From positions 1 to 64,000 of the forward strand of contig NZ_PNFA01000006.1 of assembly GCF_002970975.1 (NCBI RefSeq): a DNA stretch of 64,000 bases, written 5' to 3'. Positions 25,424 to 33,498 of the stretch are shown piece after piece. Numbering within the stretch: position 1 is the first letter of the stretch; every line of letters starts with the position of its first letter. This DNA comes from Microbacterium halophytorum. GTDB taxonomy: Bacteria; Actinomycetota; Actinomycetes; Actinomycetales; Microbacteriaceae. The notes under the pieces are model-generated. The model saw only the letters and a program-made list of their open reading frames with translations. It had not been told where the DNA came from and did not search any database. A program made the translations under genes and the position numbers.

Positions 25424-26248
25424 TCACCGCGCTGGTGCAACCTGCGGGAGCCGGGACTTCAGAAACCGAACCGAATTGATGAAGTCGATGTCCTCCTGCG
25501 GCTCGCGCTTGGGCTCGACGGTCAGCGTGCCCCGGTAGTCGTCGGCGAGCAGAGCGCTGACCTGGCCGGCGATGTCCGTCTCGCCGGTTCCGAAGTGCTG
25601 CCAGCGCATCTCGCCGTCGATGAACGTTCCGTCCTTCAGGTGCACGTTCCGGATGTGGGGGCGCAGCAGCTGGTAGCTCTCCGAGAAGTGCTTCCGCTCG
25701 GCCTCGTAGATGTTGCCCGTGTCCCAGATCAGACCGAAGTTGCTCCGGCCGACGCCCTCGAGCAGTGCAAGGCAGTTCTCGCCCGTGTCGGCCCACGAGC
25801 CGGGCAGCGGCTCCAGCTGCACCTCGAACCCGCGAGCCGCGGCGATATCGGCGGTCTCCCCGAGGAGGTCGATGACGCGGGCACGGTCCGAGGGCTGATC
25901 GAGACGGCTGCGCTCGACGCCGAAGGTGACGAGCGTGCTCACGCCGATGCGTTCGGCCAGATCGAGGCTCATCGACAGCAGTTCATTGCCGTGCAGGCCG
26001 ATCAGGTCGCTGTACAGGTCGGCCTTGTACAGCCCGGGGGAGACGGTCGAGTACGTGATGCCGAACTGCTGGGCGTACGACTTCAACCGGTCCCACGCGG
26101 CCGCTTCGACGACGGGGAAGCGCTTGGCCTCGACCATGCGGATCTCGAAGTTCGAGATGCCTTCTTCTGCGGCCATCCGGAAGATCTTCGGGAACGCGCC
26201 GGCGGATCGATCGGGAGTGACTTCATCGGTGACAGTGGACAGGATCAT
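25424..26248 (-). CDS. Sugar phosphate isomerase/epimerase-like TIM-barrel protein
   Basis: 274 aa xylose-isomerase-like (AP endonuclease family 2) TIM barrel. Likely metal ligands are visible in VQLEPLPG (Glu), LIWDTGNIY (Asp), NVHLKDG (His/Asp) and TVEPKREP (Glu). Members isomerise or epimerise ketoses, inosose or hydroxypyruvate. It lies 32 bases downstream of the sugar ABC permease gene and is probably cotranscribed with the importer, suggesting it acts on the imported sugar or polyol. No signal peptide. The exact substrate is unknown. Confidence 0.82.
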   Translation of the reverse strand: MILSTVTDEVTPDRSAGAFPKIFRMAAEEGISNFEIRMVEAKRFPVVEAAAWDRLKSYAQQFGITYSTVSPGLYKADLYSDLIGLHGNELLSMSLDLAERIGVSTLVTFGVERSRLDQPSDRARVIDLLGETADIAAARGFEVQLEPLPGSWADTGENCLALLEGVGRSNFGLIWDTGNIYEAERKHFSESYQLLRPHIRNVHLKDGTFIDGEMRWQHFGTGETDIAGQVSALLADDYRGTLTVEPKREPQEDIDFINSVRFLKSRLPQVAPAR

Positions 26249-26280
26249 GTGTGTGCTTTCGGTTCGTGTGCGAGCGGGGG

Positions 26281-27240
26281 TCAGCCCTTGACGGCGCCCG
26301 TGGTCATGCCGCGGACGAGCGAGTTCTGGAGGAGGAGGTAGACGACGAGGCTGGGGACGAGCGCGAGGAAGGCACCGGCGAGCAGGACGCCGGTGCCGAC
26401 TTCCACGTCGGCGCGCAGGCTGCTCAGGGCGACGGTCACGGTGTAGTCGTCAGCGCTGTTCGCCGCGATGAGCGGGAGCAGGTACTGATCCCAAACGCTG
26501 ATGAACCCGAAGATCGTGACGACTCCGAGCGCGGGCTTGCACAGCGGGAGGATGATCTGGAACAGGATCCGCATGTCTCCGGCCCCGTCGATCCGCGCCG
26601 CTTCCTCGAGCTCGTCGGGGATGTCGCGCATGAAGGCGGTCATCACGAGGATCGAGAAGGCGTTGGCCGCGACGGGCAGGATGATCGCGAACACGGTGCC
26701 GCGCAGATTGATGCCGGTCAGCGGGACGTCGCCGAGCACTACGGCCAGGGGGACGGCGACGAGCTCCTCGGGGAGCATCATCGTCGCCAGGAACAGCCCG
26801 AGCACGATCGCCTGGCCCCGGAACCGGTGGCGCGCGAGCGCGTACCCCGCCGTGATCGCGACGAGCGTCTGCAGCAGCAGGCCGCCACCGGCGATGACGA
26901 TGGAGTTCCAGAAGAAGCCCCAGATACCCTGCTCCGCAGCGACCTCGAAGTTGCGCATGCTCGGATTCGTGGGCCAGAGGGTCAGCCGCGTCGGGTCGGG
27001 GTTGAGGTCGAACGCGCCGGCGATGATCGTCAGGATCGGCCCGGCGAACACGTACAGGACGAGGACCGTCACGATGATGCGCAGCACCAGGGAGACCCAG
27101 TGATCGGACCGCCACCCCAGCGCCGTGTCGAACTGCTCCGCGTTGCCCACCTTGCGTCGGCGCCGACCGCGGTGCGCCGAGGTGACGATCGTCTCGGTCT
27201 CCGTCGTCGTGCTGGTCGCGTGGGGGAGCGTACGAGACAT
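26281..27240 (-). CDS. Carbohydrate ABC transporter permease (MalG-like)
   Basis: 319 aa from the ATG at 27240. A basic N-terminal tail (HRGRRRRKV) precedes six helices. The EAA loop is LEEAARIDGAGDMRILFQIILPLCKPA, the MalG/UgpE form. The start codon shares one base with the stop of the preceding permease gene (TGATG). In-frame starts upstream would lie inside that gene. It pairs with the MalF-like permease and an upstream lipoprotein. No ATPase gene is present, so a shared MsmK-type ATPase encoded elsewhere is likely. Confidence 0.9.
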   Translation of the reverse strand: MSRTLPHATSTTTETETIVTSAHRGRRRRKVGNAEQFDTALGWRSDHWVSLVLRIIVTVLVLYVFAGPILTIIAGAFDLNPDPTRLTLWPTNPSMRNFEVAAEQGIWGFFWNSIVIAGGGLLLQTLVAITAGYALARHRFRGQAIVLGLFLATMMLPEELVAVPLAVVLGDVPLTGINLRGTVFAIILPVAANAFSILVMTAFMRDIPDELEEAARIDGAGDMRILFQIILPLCKPALGVVTIFGFISVWDQYLLPLIAANSADDYTVTVALSSLRADVEVGTGVLLAGAFLALVPSLVVYLLLQNSLVRGMTTGAVKG

Positions 27241-28184
27241 CAGGCGTCCTTCTTCCGTCGCATGACAGCCGCGGCGACCAGGGTGAGAACGACGGTGGCG
27301 ACGAGGAGGATGATCGAGGCCGCCGCGGCCAGACCGAGCTCGTTCCGCTCGAAACCGAGCGAGTACGTCAGCGTCATCCAGACCTCGGTGGCACCGGACG
27401 GACCGCCGCTGGTGAGCACCCACACGTCGGTGAAGACGCGCAGGGCCTTGATCGCGGCGAGCACGATGACGATCGTGAACGCCGGCCGCAGCGCGGGGAT
27501 CACGATGTAACGGAGGCGCTGCAGGGTGTTCACGCCGTCGATGGCCGCCGCCTCGTACAGGGAGCGGTCGACCCCGGCGAGCCCGGCGAGGATGATCACC
27601 ATGTTGTACGGCGCGCCCTGCCAGATGCCGACGATCATCACGGACCAGAGTGCGACATCCGGGTCAGTGAGCCACCCGACCGGGGGTACCCCGAACAGCC
27701 CGACGACTGAGTTGAGGTAGCCGTCCGCCGCCGGGAAGTAGATGATGCGCCAGACCTCGGCGATCACGGCGGTCGCGGTGACGACCGGGAGGAACGCCGC
27801 CGTGCGGATGAACCACAGGTACCGGCTCGCTCCTTCGAGCAGCAGAGCCAGGACGAAGCCGCCCACGACGGCACCGAGCGCGGTCCCGACGCCGAGCACG
27901 ATGGTGTGCCAGATCGCGCTGCCGAACTCCGGGTTGGTCAGCACCGAGACGTAGTTGTCCAGGCCGCCCCAGACATCGCCGAGGAACGGGCGGACCTCGT
28001 GGAAACTCATCTCCAACCCGGTGAACATCGGGATGAACTTGAAGTATGCGAACAGGAGCAGGCCGGGGAACAGGAAGCCCCAGACGATGACCGTCCTGCG
28101 GACGTTCCGGCCCCGATGGCGGCGACGAGCGGGCGGCGCCGCCGTCGCCGCGCTCGGTGCCCGATTCGGCGCGCTGACTGTCAT
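27240..28184 (-). CDS. Carbohydrate ABC transporter permease (MalF-like)
   Basis: 314 aa from the ATG at 28184 (MTVSAPNRAP). A proline/alanine- and arginine-rich tail is followed by about six helices starting TVIVWGFLFPGLLLFAYF. The EAA loop is LYEAAAIDGVNTLQRLRYIVIPALRPA, typical of family-1 sugar permeases. Its start overlaps the stop of the binding-protein gene (ATGA), and its stop overlaps the next permease gene, so three genes are translationally linked. Confidence 0.9.
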   Translation of the reverse strand: MTVSAPNRAPSAATAAPPARRRHRGRNVRRTVIVWGFLFPGLLLFAYFKFIPMFTGLEMSFHEVRPFLGDVWGGLDNYVSVLTNPEFGSAIWHTIVLGVGTALGAVVGGFVLALLLEGASRYLWFIRTAAFLPVVTATAVIAEVWRIIYFPAADGYLNSVVGLFGVPPVGWLTDPDVALWSVMIVGIWQGAPYNMVIILAGLAGVDRSLYEAAAIDGVNTLQRLRYIVIPALRPAFTIVIVLAAIKALRVFTDVWVLTSGGPSGATEVWMTLTYSLGFERNELGLAAAASIILLVATVVLTLVAAAVMRRKKDA

Positions 28185-29497
28185 CGCAGTGCGTCCTGTG
28201 CGGCGAGCTCGTCGTCGATCCGGTCGGCCAGATCGCCGAGCACGCCGGCGACGTCCTGCGAACATTCGCCGTACATCGCGTTGAAGGTCTCGGCGATGTC
28301 CTGTCGGATCGCCGTGAAGTCGATGTCCGAGGGGAACAGCTGCGAATCGGTCAGCTGCTCCTGGACGACGGCCCAGCGCTCGTCGCCGTAGATGGCGGCG
28401 GCGTCGAGGCTCTCGTTCACGGGGAGGCGCACCACCGGCTGGCCGGGAGCGGTCATCCCGATCTCCTGGCCCTCTGCGGAGATCAGGTACTCCGCGAGCG
28501 CCTGCTGCTGCTCCGGCTTGTCGCTCGATGCGCCGTAGTAGATCGAGGTGCGCTCGGCGAGCACCGTGCCGCCCGCGGGGCCCGCGGGCGCCGGGATCAC
28601 CTCGTACGTGTCCTTGCCGGGCGCGTTGTCGAAGTTCGCGAACGCATACGGCCCGGTCTCGTAGATGCCGGCCTGGCCGTCGGCGAAGAACGGTGTGGCG
28701 CTCGCGTTGGTCAGGGCGCCCGGCTGAACCAGATCCGCCTCGCAGAACAGGCCCTGGAGCTGCTCGGCGGCGGCGACGCTCTCCGGGCTGTCGATCACCG
28801 CTTCGTACTTCCCGTCGCCTCCGTCGACGAAGTCACCGCCGAGCTGCCAGATCGGTGAGGCGAGCCACCAGGCGAAGTAGCCGCGGTCGGTGGTGCCGGG
28901 AACGGCCATGCCGTACGTGTCGCCGTCGACGCCGTTCCCGTCGGGATCCTCGGTCGCGAACGCCGCGGCGAGCTCGATCAGCTCCTCCCGGGTCTTCGGG
29001 ACGTCTTGGCCGACGTTCTCGCGCCAGTCCTTCCGGATCATCGTCATCCGCGGGTGTTGGCTGAAGGGCACGCCGTAGTACTCGCCATCGGCCATCCTGA
29101 CCGAGTCCCACGACTCGTCCGACATCTGATCGGCACCCGCCAGGGCATCGCGATCGACGGTGAGCAGCATTCCCTCGTTCACGTAGTTCGCCATGCTCGA
29201 CTGGTCGTAGATCATGATGTCGGGCAGGTCGCCGGTGGCGGCGCGGGCGCGCAGCTGCGTCTCGAACTCGACGGTCGCGAGGTAGTCGACTTCGATCCCG
29301 GTCTTCGCGGTGAACGCCTCGAACACCGCCTCGTACGTGTTCGAGGCCTCGGGGCCGCTGCGCGACCAGACCTCGAGCGGCTCGCCGTCGTTCCCGCCGG
29401 CGTTGTCGGTGCTCCCACCGCCGCATGCGGACAGCACCAGCATCGTCGCGGTGCCCAGTGCGGCAATGGGGGCCAGGGTGCGCATTCGCTTCGTCAT
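28181..29497 (-). CDS. Sugar ABC transporter substrate-binding lipoprotein
   Basis: 438 aa. Signal peptide with lipobox LVLSACGGG (Cys near residue 25). The family-1 solute-binding domain is recognisable from LEVWSRSGPEASNTYEAVFEAFTAKTGIEVDY, DIMIYDQSSMANYVNEGMLLTVDRD and GQAGIYETGPYAFANF. First gene of the sugar importer operon (SBP, MalF, MalG, epimerase). GAGAGAACG precedes the ATG. It is divergent from a LysR-type regulator 222 bases away, which may control it. The ligand is unknown. Confidence 0.9.
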   Translation of the reverse strand: MTKRMRTLAPIAALGTATMLVLSACGGGSTDNAGGNDGEPLEVWSRSGPEASNTYEAVFEAFTAKTGIEVDYLATVEFETQLRARAATGDLPDIMIYDQSSMANYVNEGMLLTVDRDALAGADQMSDESWDSVRMADGEYYGVPFSQHPRMTMIRKDWRENVGQDVPKTREELIELAAAFATEDPDGNGVDGDTYGMAVPGTTDRGYFAWWLASPIWQLGGDFVDGGDGKYEAVIDSPESVAAAEQLQGLFCEADLVQPGALTNASATPFFADGQAGIYETGPYAFANFDNAPGKDTYEVIPAPAGPAGGTVLAERTSIYYGASSDKPEQQQALAEYLISAEGQEIGMTAPGQPVVRLPVNESLDAAAIYGDERWAVVQEQLTDSQLFPSDIDFTAIRQDIAETFNAMYGECSQDVAGVLGDLADRIDDELAAQDALR

Positions 29498-29605
29498 CGT
29501 TCTCTCGCCTCTCTCGGCAGGTCACGGACAGGCCTCGTCGCCTGCTCTCCGCAAAGCTATGCACGCTCCGGACGGAAGAACAGCGATTCGACCATGGGGG
29601 ATCCT

Positions 29606-29617
29606 GATACCCGTATC
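29606..29617. promoter_or_regulatory. Dyad GATAC-CC-GTATC between the sugar ABC operon and lysR
   Basis: A perfect 5-bp inverted repeat with a 2-base spacer in the divergent intergenic region. ATAC/GTAT half-sites occur in many LysR-type operators, although the usual T-N11-A spacing is not obvious here. The position, about 110 bases from each start codon, suits a shared operator. Candidate -10 elements are TACACT (29677-29682) for lysR and CATAGC (29556-29561, minus strand) for the ABC operon. Confidence 0.4.
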
Positions 29618-29719
29618 GCGGTTCCGAGTGGCGGCGTCGTGATCGGTGCGGGACGGCATGCGCCGCGCGCGCTGGATACACTCGGCACGACCGGAACGGT
29701 GCGAAGGGACGGCGGCGAG

Positions 29720-30625
29720 ATGGACGTGAAGAAGCTGGAGGCGTTCTGCAAGGCCGTCGACCTCGCGAGCATCTCGCGCGCGGCGGTCTCGCTGCATCTC
29801 ACGCAGTCGGCGCTCAGCCAGCAGCTGTCGTCACTGGAAGCGTCGATGGGCACCCAGCTGCTCGCCCGCACGCTTCAGGGCGTGACGCCGACGCAGGCCG
29901 GCCTGATCCTGTATCGGCACGCGCAGTCGATCATCCGCAGCGTCGACGAGGCGATCGCGGACGTGCGCTCCGGCGGCGAGAACGTCAGCGGTCGGGTCTC
30001 GATCGGGCTCGCGCCGTACAGCCTGGCCGAAGCGCTCGCGGTGCCGCTGCTCGAAGAGGTGCGGCACGAGCATCCGAACGTCGCGGTCCATGTCCGGGAG
30101 AACTTCGGCGGTCTGCTGAGCGAGCAACTGGCGGCCGGTCAGATCGACATGGGCATCCTCTACACGCCGGTACCGCTGCGCGCCGTGCACGTCGAGCCGA
30201 TCTACGTCGACGAGCTCCAGGTCGTGTCGCATGCGGATCGCGGCCTCGGCGATGTCGTTCGGTTCGTGCAGCTGACCGACATCGGTCTCTACGTCCCGAC
30301 GAGGCAGCACGCGATACGCACGGCGGTCGACGCCGGTTTCGGTCGCCACGACACCTTCCCCCGGATCGCCGGCGAGATCGAGAGCATGCCCACTCTGATC
30401 GGTGTGATCGAGCGGGATCTGGGCATCGGGATCGTTCCGGCGACCTGCATTCCGCCGATTCCGAGCGGCTCCGACCTGCGCGTCAGCCGGTTGGACGAAG
30501 ACTCCGTGGAGGTGCGGTTGGCGTTCTGCACGCCGGCGCACGCCGCGCAGACGCCGCAGGCCGCGGCGGTGGAACGCATCCTGAGGCGCCTCGTCGCGAG
30601 GCGCCTCCTGGGTCTGAGTGCCTGA
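29720..30625 (+). CDS. LysR-family transcriptional regulator
   Basis: 301 aa from the ATG at 29720 (MDVKKLEAFCKAVDLASISRAAV). The N-terminal winged helix-turn-helix is classic LysR (LHLTQSALSQQLSSLEASMGTQLLARTLQGVTPTQAG, about residues 20-60). A type-2 periplasmic-binding-like effector domain follows (VSIGLAPYSLAEALAVPLLEEV). Divergent from the sugar ABC operon, the usual arrangement for a LysR target, and convergent with the hydroxyacid dehydrogenase gene. Longer in-frame readings upstream only cover the antisense of the ABC lipoprotein gene. Confidence 0.9.
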   Translation: MDVKKLEAFCKAVDLASISRAAVSLHLTQSALSQQLSSLEASMGTQLLARTLQGVTPTQAGLILYRHAQSIIRSVDEAIADVRSGGENVSGRVSIGLAPYSLAEALAVPLLEEVRHEHPNVAVHVRENFGGLLSEQLAAGQIDMGILYTPVPLRAVHVEPIYVDELQVVSHADRGLGDVVRFVQLTDIGLYVPTRQHAIRTAVDAGFGRHDTFPRIAGEIESMPTLIGVIERDLGIGIVPATCIPPIPSGSDLRVSRLDEDSVEVRLAFCTPAHAAQTPQAAAVERILRRLVARRLLGLSA

Positions 30626-30661
30626 TGCCCCTCACACGCGCGGCGGCCGTGAGGGGCGTCA
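30623..30661. terminator. Bidirectional hairpin between lysR and the hydroxyacid dehydrogenase gene
   Basis: TGATGCCCCTCAC (30623-30635) pairs with GTGAGGGGCGTCA (30649-30661) with one G-T wobble. It spans the gap between two convergent genes and can serve both. No T-run is present on either side. Confidence 0.65.
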
Positions 30662-30680
30662 GGGGTCGGTCGAGCGCGGG

Positions 30681-31739
30681 TCAGTAGAACTCGACGGTGT
30701 CGACGACGTTGCGCAGCGGTTCGCCGTCGAGGAAGCGCCGAGCGTTGTGGGCGAACAGCTCGGCGATGCGACGCGGCTCCTCGGCCGAGAGCGCTGCCGT
30801 GTGGGGCGTGACGAGCACGCGCGGGTGCGACCAGAGCGGGCTGTCGGCGGCGAGGGGCTCGTGCTCGAACACGTCGAGGGCGGCGAACGAGACGCGCCCG
30901 TCGTCGAGCGCCGCGACCAGCGCCCGCTCATCGATCACCGTGCCGCGGCCGACGTTCGTGATGATCACGCCGGGCTTCGCGGCCGAGAGGAGGTCGGCGT
31001 CGATGAGGTGCCTCGTGCTGTCCGTTCCTGGAAGCGTCGCGACGACGGCATCGACCTCTCCGACGACGTCTCCGAGCTCCTCGAGCGGCACCACGCGATC
31101 GACGCCGTCGACCGCGCGACCGGAACGGCTCGTCCCCCACACGGTCGCTCCCAGAGCGGAGAAGCGAGCCGCCGCGGCGGCTCCGATGCCGCCGAGGCCG
31201 AGCACCAGAACGGTCATGTCCTCGACGTGCCGCATCTCCCAGCGGCCCTCCCATGTCCCGGACGCCTGGGCGGCGCGGATGCGGGGGAGGTCCTTCGCGC
31301 CCGCGAGCACGCCGAAGACGGCGTACTCCGCGAGCGTCGCGCCGTGCACCCCGGCAGAGGTCGTGAACACCACGCGATCGAGCTCGTCATCGCTGAGGCC
31401 GGCCGCCTTGACTTGGCCGCCGCCGCCCGCCGCCATGATCTGGACCCAGCGCAGCTTCGGGTTCGTGCGCACCGTCCGTGCGAGCGCGGCCGGGTCGACG
31501 TCGGGGATCGAGAACAGCACGTCAGCGGAATCGACCATCTCCTCGAAGCGTCGCTGCTCGTCCGGCGTGCGCACCTGTGCGGGGTCGCCGTCGAAGTCGG
31601 CCGCCCAGCGCATCGGCTTGTACAGCGAGTGATCCCTGACGACCTCGACGCGCGGTTCGAGGCGTTCGATCTCTCGGCACAGTTCCTCGGCGAGATCCGT
31701 GCCGACGACGACGCGCAGCCGGGGTGTGGAGTCAGTCAT
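30681..31739 (-). CDS. D-2-hydroxyacid dehydrogenase family protein
   Basis: 352 aa from the ATG at 31739 (MTDSTPRLRVVVG), preceded by AGGACGAAC. NAD-binding VLGLGGIGAAAAARFSALG lies near residues 175-195. The catalytic Arg, Glu and His are in the usual frames (NVGRGTVIDERALVAAL; ALDVFEHEPL; VTPHTAALS). It interconverts 2-oxo acids and D-2-hydroxy acids with NAD(P)H. Divergent from the pxp operon across 269 bases that contain two operator-like dyads. A role in reducing a glyoxylate- or pyruvate-like product of that operon is inference. Confidence 0.85.
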   Translation of the reverse strand: MTDSTPRLRVVVGTDLAEELCREIERLEPRVEVVRDHSLYKPMRWAADFDGDPAQVRTPDEQRRFEEMVDSADVLFSIPDVDPAALARTVRTNPKLRWVQIMAAGGGGQVKAAGLSDDELDRVVFTTSAGVHGATLAEYAVFGVLAGAKDLPRIRAAQASGTWEGRWEMRHVEDMTVLVLGLGGIGAAAAARFSALGATVWGTSRSGRAVDGVDRVVPLEELGDVVGEVDAVVATLPGTDSTRHLIDADLLSAAKPGVIITNVGRGTVIDERALVAALDDGRVSFAALDVFEHEPLAADSPLWSHPRVLVTPHTAALSAEEPRRIAELFAHNARRFLDGEPLRNVVDTVEFY

Positions 31740-31804
31740 GTTCGTCCTGTTCTGCGGAGCGGAGCCGACCACGACGAGCCGTCGTCGGCGGATGGAGCCA
31801 CCAT

Positions 31805-31821
31805 CATTGCATGGCACAATG
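31805..31821. promoter_or_regulatory. Operator-like dyad CATTG-N7-CAATG
   Basis: A perfect 5-bp inverted repeat with a 17-base span in the divergent region between the hydroxyacid dehydrogenase and pxpA genes, about 65 bases upstream of the dehydrogenase start. It looks like a repressor site. The LacI-type regulator encoded at 37325 is one candidate, but LacI sites usually have a central CG, which is absent. Confidence 0.4.
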
Positions 31822-31898
31822 CGTGCCGAGATCGGGTGGTCAAACTGCCGATTTCTCGCATTTCCGTGTCGGGATCACGTGCGTGTTGGCATCAGAGT

Positions 31899-31914
31899 GG
31901 CAAAATTTCTTGCC
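31899..31914. promoter_or_regulatory. Operator-like dyad GGCAA-N6-TTGCC
   Basis: A perfect inverted repeat, GGCAA (31899-31903) and TTGCC (31910-31914), around AATTTC in a locally A/T-rich stretch 95 bases before pxpA. A further TTGGCA lies just upstream at 31886. Candidate operator for the pxp operon. Confidence 0.45.
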
Positions 31915-32008
31915 GATCGGTGCGCGGCATCGAGCGAATGCGTAGCCTGCCTGTACGCGCTCACTGGCGGCGCACCCCACAGGCTCCGATGGCGGAAGGA
32001 ACGAGCGG

Positions 32009-32782
32009 ATGACGCGGAGGATCGACCTCGTCGCCGACCTGGGCGAGGGCTTCGGCGACTGGAAGATGGGCGACGACGAAGCGATGCTCGACGTGCTGAG
32101 CTCCGCGAACATCGCCTGTGGCTTCCACGCCGGCGACCCGCGGATCATGGACGCCACCGTCGCCTCGTGCGCCCGCCGCGGGATCGCGATCGGTGCCCAC
32201 CCGAGCTTCCCCGACCTGGGCGGGTTCGGCCGACGGGCGATGGACCTCACGGCGCACGAGGTGCGCACCGATGCGACCTACCAGCTGGGTGCCCTCGCCG
32301 GGTTCGCCGCACATCACGGCACCCGGGTGACGCACATCGCGCCGCACGGCCGACTCGGCAATCTCGTGGCCGTTCGCCACGACTACGCGGACGCGATCGT
32401 CGAGACCGTACTCGGCTTCGATGACAGCCTCACGGTGATGGCGCAGGACGGCGAGCTCGCCGCTGCCGCCCGTGCCGCAGGTCTCCGCGTCGGGATCGTG
32501 GGCATCGTGGACCGCGCATACCGGGCGGACGGCACCCTCGTGCCGCGTTCGGAGCCGGGCGCCGTCATCCACGACCCGGCGGAGGTCGCCGACCGCTCCG
32601 TGCGCCTCGTGCTCGAGGGCAAGCTCACCAGCGTCGACGGCGTCGACCTCGAGATCACGGCTGACACGCTGCTGATGCACGGCGACAACCCCGCAGCCGT
32701 CGCGCTCTCGCGCGAAGTGCGGGCCCGCCTCGAGGCCGCAGGTGTCGTCATCGCACCGTTCTCGACCGAAGCGGCACGATGA
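32009..32782 (+). CDS. pxpA: 5-oxoprolinase subunit PxpA (LamB/YcsF family)
   Basis: 257 aa. The opening RIDLVADLGEGFGDWKMGDDEAMLDVLSSANIACGFHAGDP is the LamB/YcsF signature. IGAHPSFPDLGGFGRR, VTHIAPHGRLGN and TLLMHGDNP follow. PxpA forms with PxpBC the ATP-dependent enzyme that opens 5-oxoproline (pyroglutamate) to glutamate. The usual 'KPHGALYN' loop is changed here to APHGRLGN, which could reflect a different lactam substrate. GGAAGGAAC precedes the ATG. The stop overlaps the pxpB start (ATGA). Confidence 0.9.
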   Translation: MTRRIDLVADLGEGFGDWKMGDDEAMLDVLSSANIACGFHAGDPRIMDATVASCARRGIAIGAHPSFPDLGGFGRRAMDLTAHEVRTDATYQLGALAGFAAHHGTRVTHIAPHGRLGNLVAVRHDYADAIVETVLGFDDSLTVMAQDGELAAAARAAGLRVGIVGIVDRAYRADGTLVPRSEPGAVIHDPAEVADRSVRLVLEGKLTSVDGVDLEITADTLLMHGDNPAAVALSREVRARLEAAGVVIAPFSTEAAR

Positions 32783-33498
32783 GGTCGCCCATCCGCATCC
32801 AGGAGACCGGGGAATCGGCGATCCGCGTCATCGGCTCGTCCGGCGACCGGGAGGCCGACTGGCGGGTCGTCCACAAGATCGCTCGTGCGGTGACCACGCC
32901 GGGAATCGAGGGCGTGCACTCGGCGATCCCGACGTACGACGCCGTGCTGATCGAAGTCGACCCGGAACGCACGACGCTCGCCGCGATCCATGCGATCGTG
33001 CAGGCCGTGGCCGGCGAGATCGACCCCGACGAGCCGCTCACCCAGCAGCCGCGCGAGTTCGTCGTGCCCGTCGTGTACGGCGGCGAACACGGTGAGGACC
33101 TCGCGGACGTCGCGCGTCTCACCGGCCTGAGCGAGGAGGAGGTCATCGCCGCCCACCTCGCACCGACCTACGTGATCCGGTGCCTCGGAGCACCCGGCGG
33201 CTCGCCGATGCTCGATGGGCCGACACTGCCCGTCCCCGTCCCGCGGCTGACGAGCCCGCGCACCCACGTGCCGCAGGGCGCCGTGTCGCTCGCGGGCCGG
33301 CAGGCGACGATCACCCCGACGGCCGCGCCCGGTGGCTGGTCCCTGATCGGCCGCACGCCGCTCTCGGTCCTCGACCTCTCGGAGGAGACGCTCGTGCCCT
33401 ACGCACCGGGGGACATCCTGCGGTTCGAACGTATCGACGAGCGACGTTTCGCGGAACTCGCGGGGCGGCGCCTGACCGCAATGGAGACGGCGCCGTGA
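32779..33498 (+). CDS. pxpB: 5-oxoprolinase subunit PxpB (KipI-like)
   Basis: 239 aa of the KipI/allophanate-hydrolase-subunit-1 family. It has the N-terminal ferredoxin-like part (GESAIRVIGSS, GVHSAIPTYDAVLIEVDP) and a cyclophilin-like C-terminal part (EFVVPVVYGGEHGEDLADVARLTGLSEEEVIAAHLAPTYVI, TPLSVLDLSEETLVPYAPGDILRFERID). Works with PxpC as the ATP-using/phosphorylating half of 5-oxoprolinase. It overlaps pxpA by four bases and pxpC by four (GTGA), ensuring equal synthesis. Confidence 0.9.
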   Translation: MRSPIRIQETGESAIRVIGSSGDREADWRVVHKIARAVTTPGIEGVHSAIPTYDAVLIEVDPERTTLAAIHAIVQAVAGEIDPDEPLTQQPREFVVPVVYGGEHGEDLADVARLTGLSEEEVIAAHLAPTYVIRCLGAPGGSPMLDGPTLPVPVPRLTSPRTHVPQGAVSLAGRQATITPTAAPGGWSLIGRTPLSVLDLSEETLVPYAPGDILRFERIDERRFAELAGRRLTAMETAP

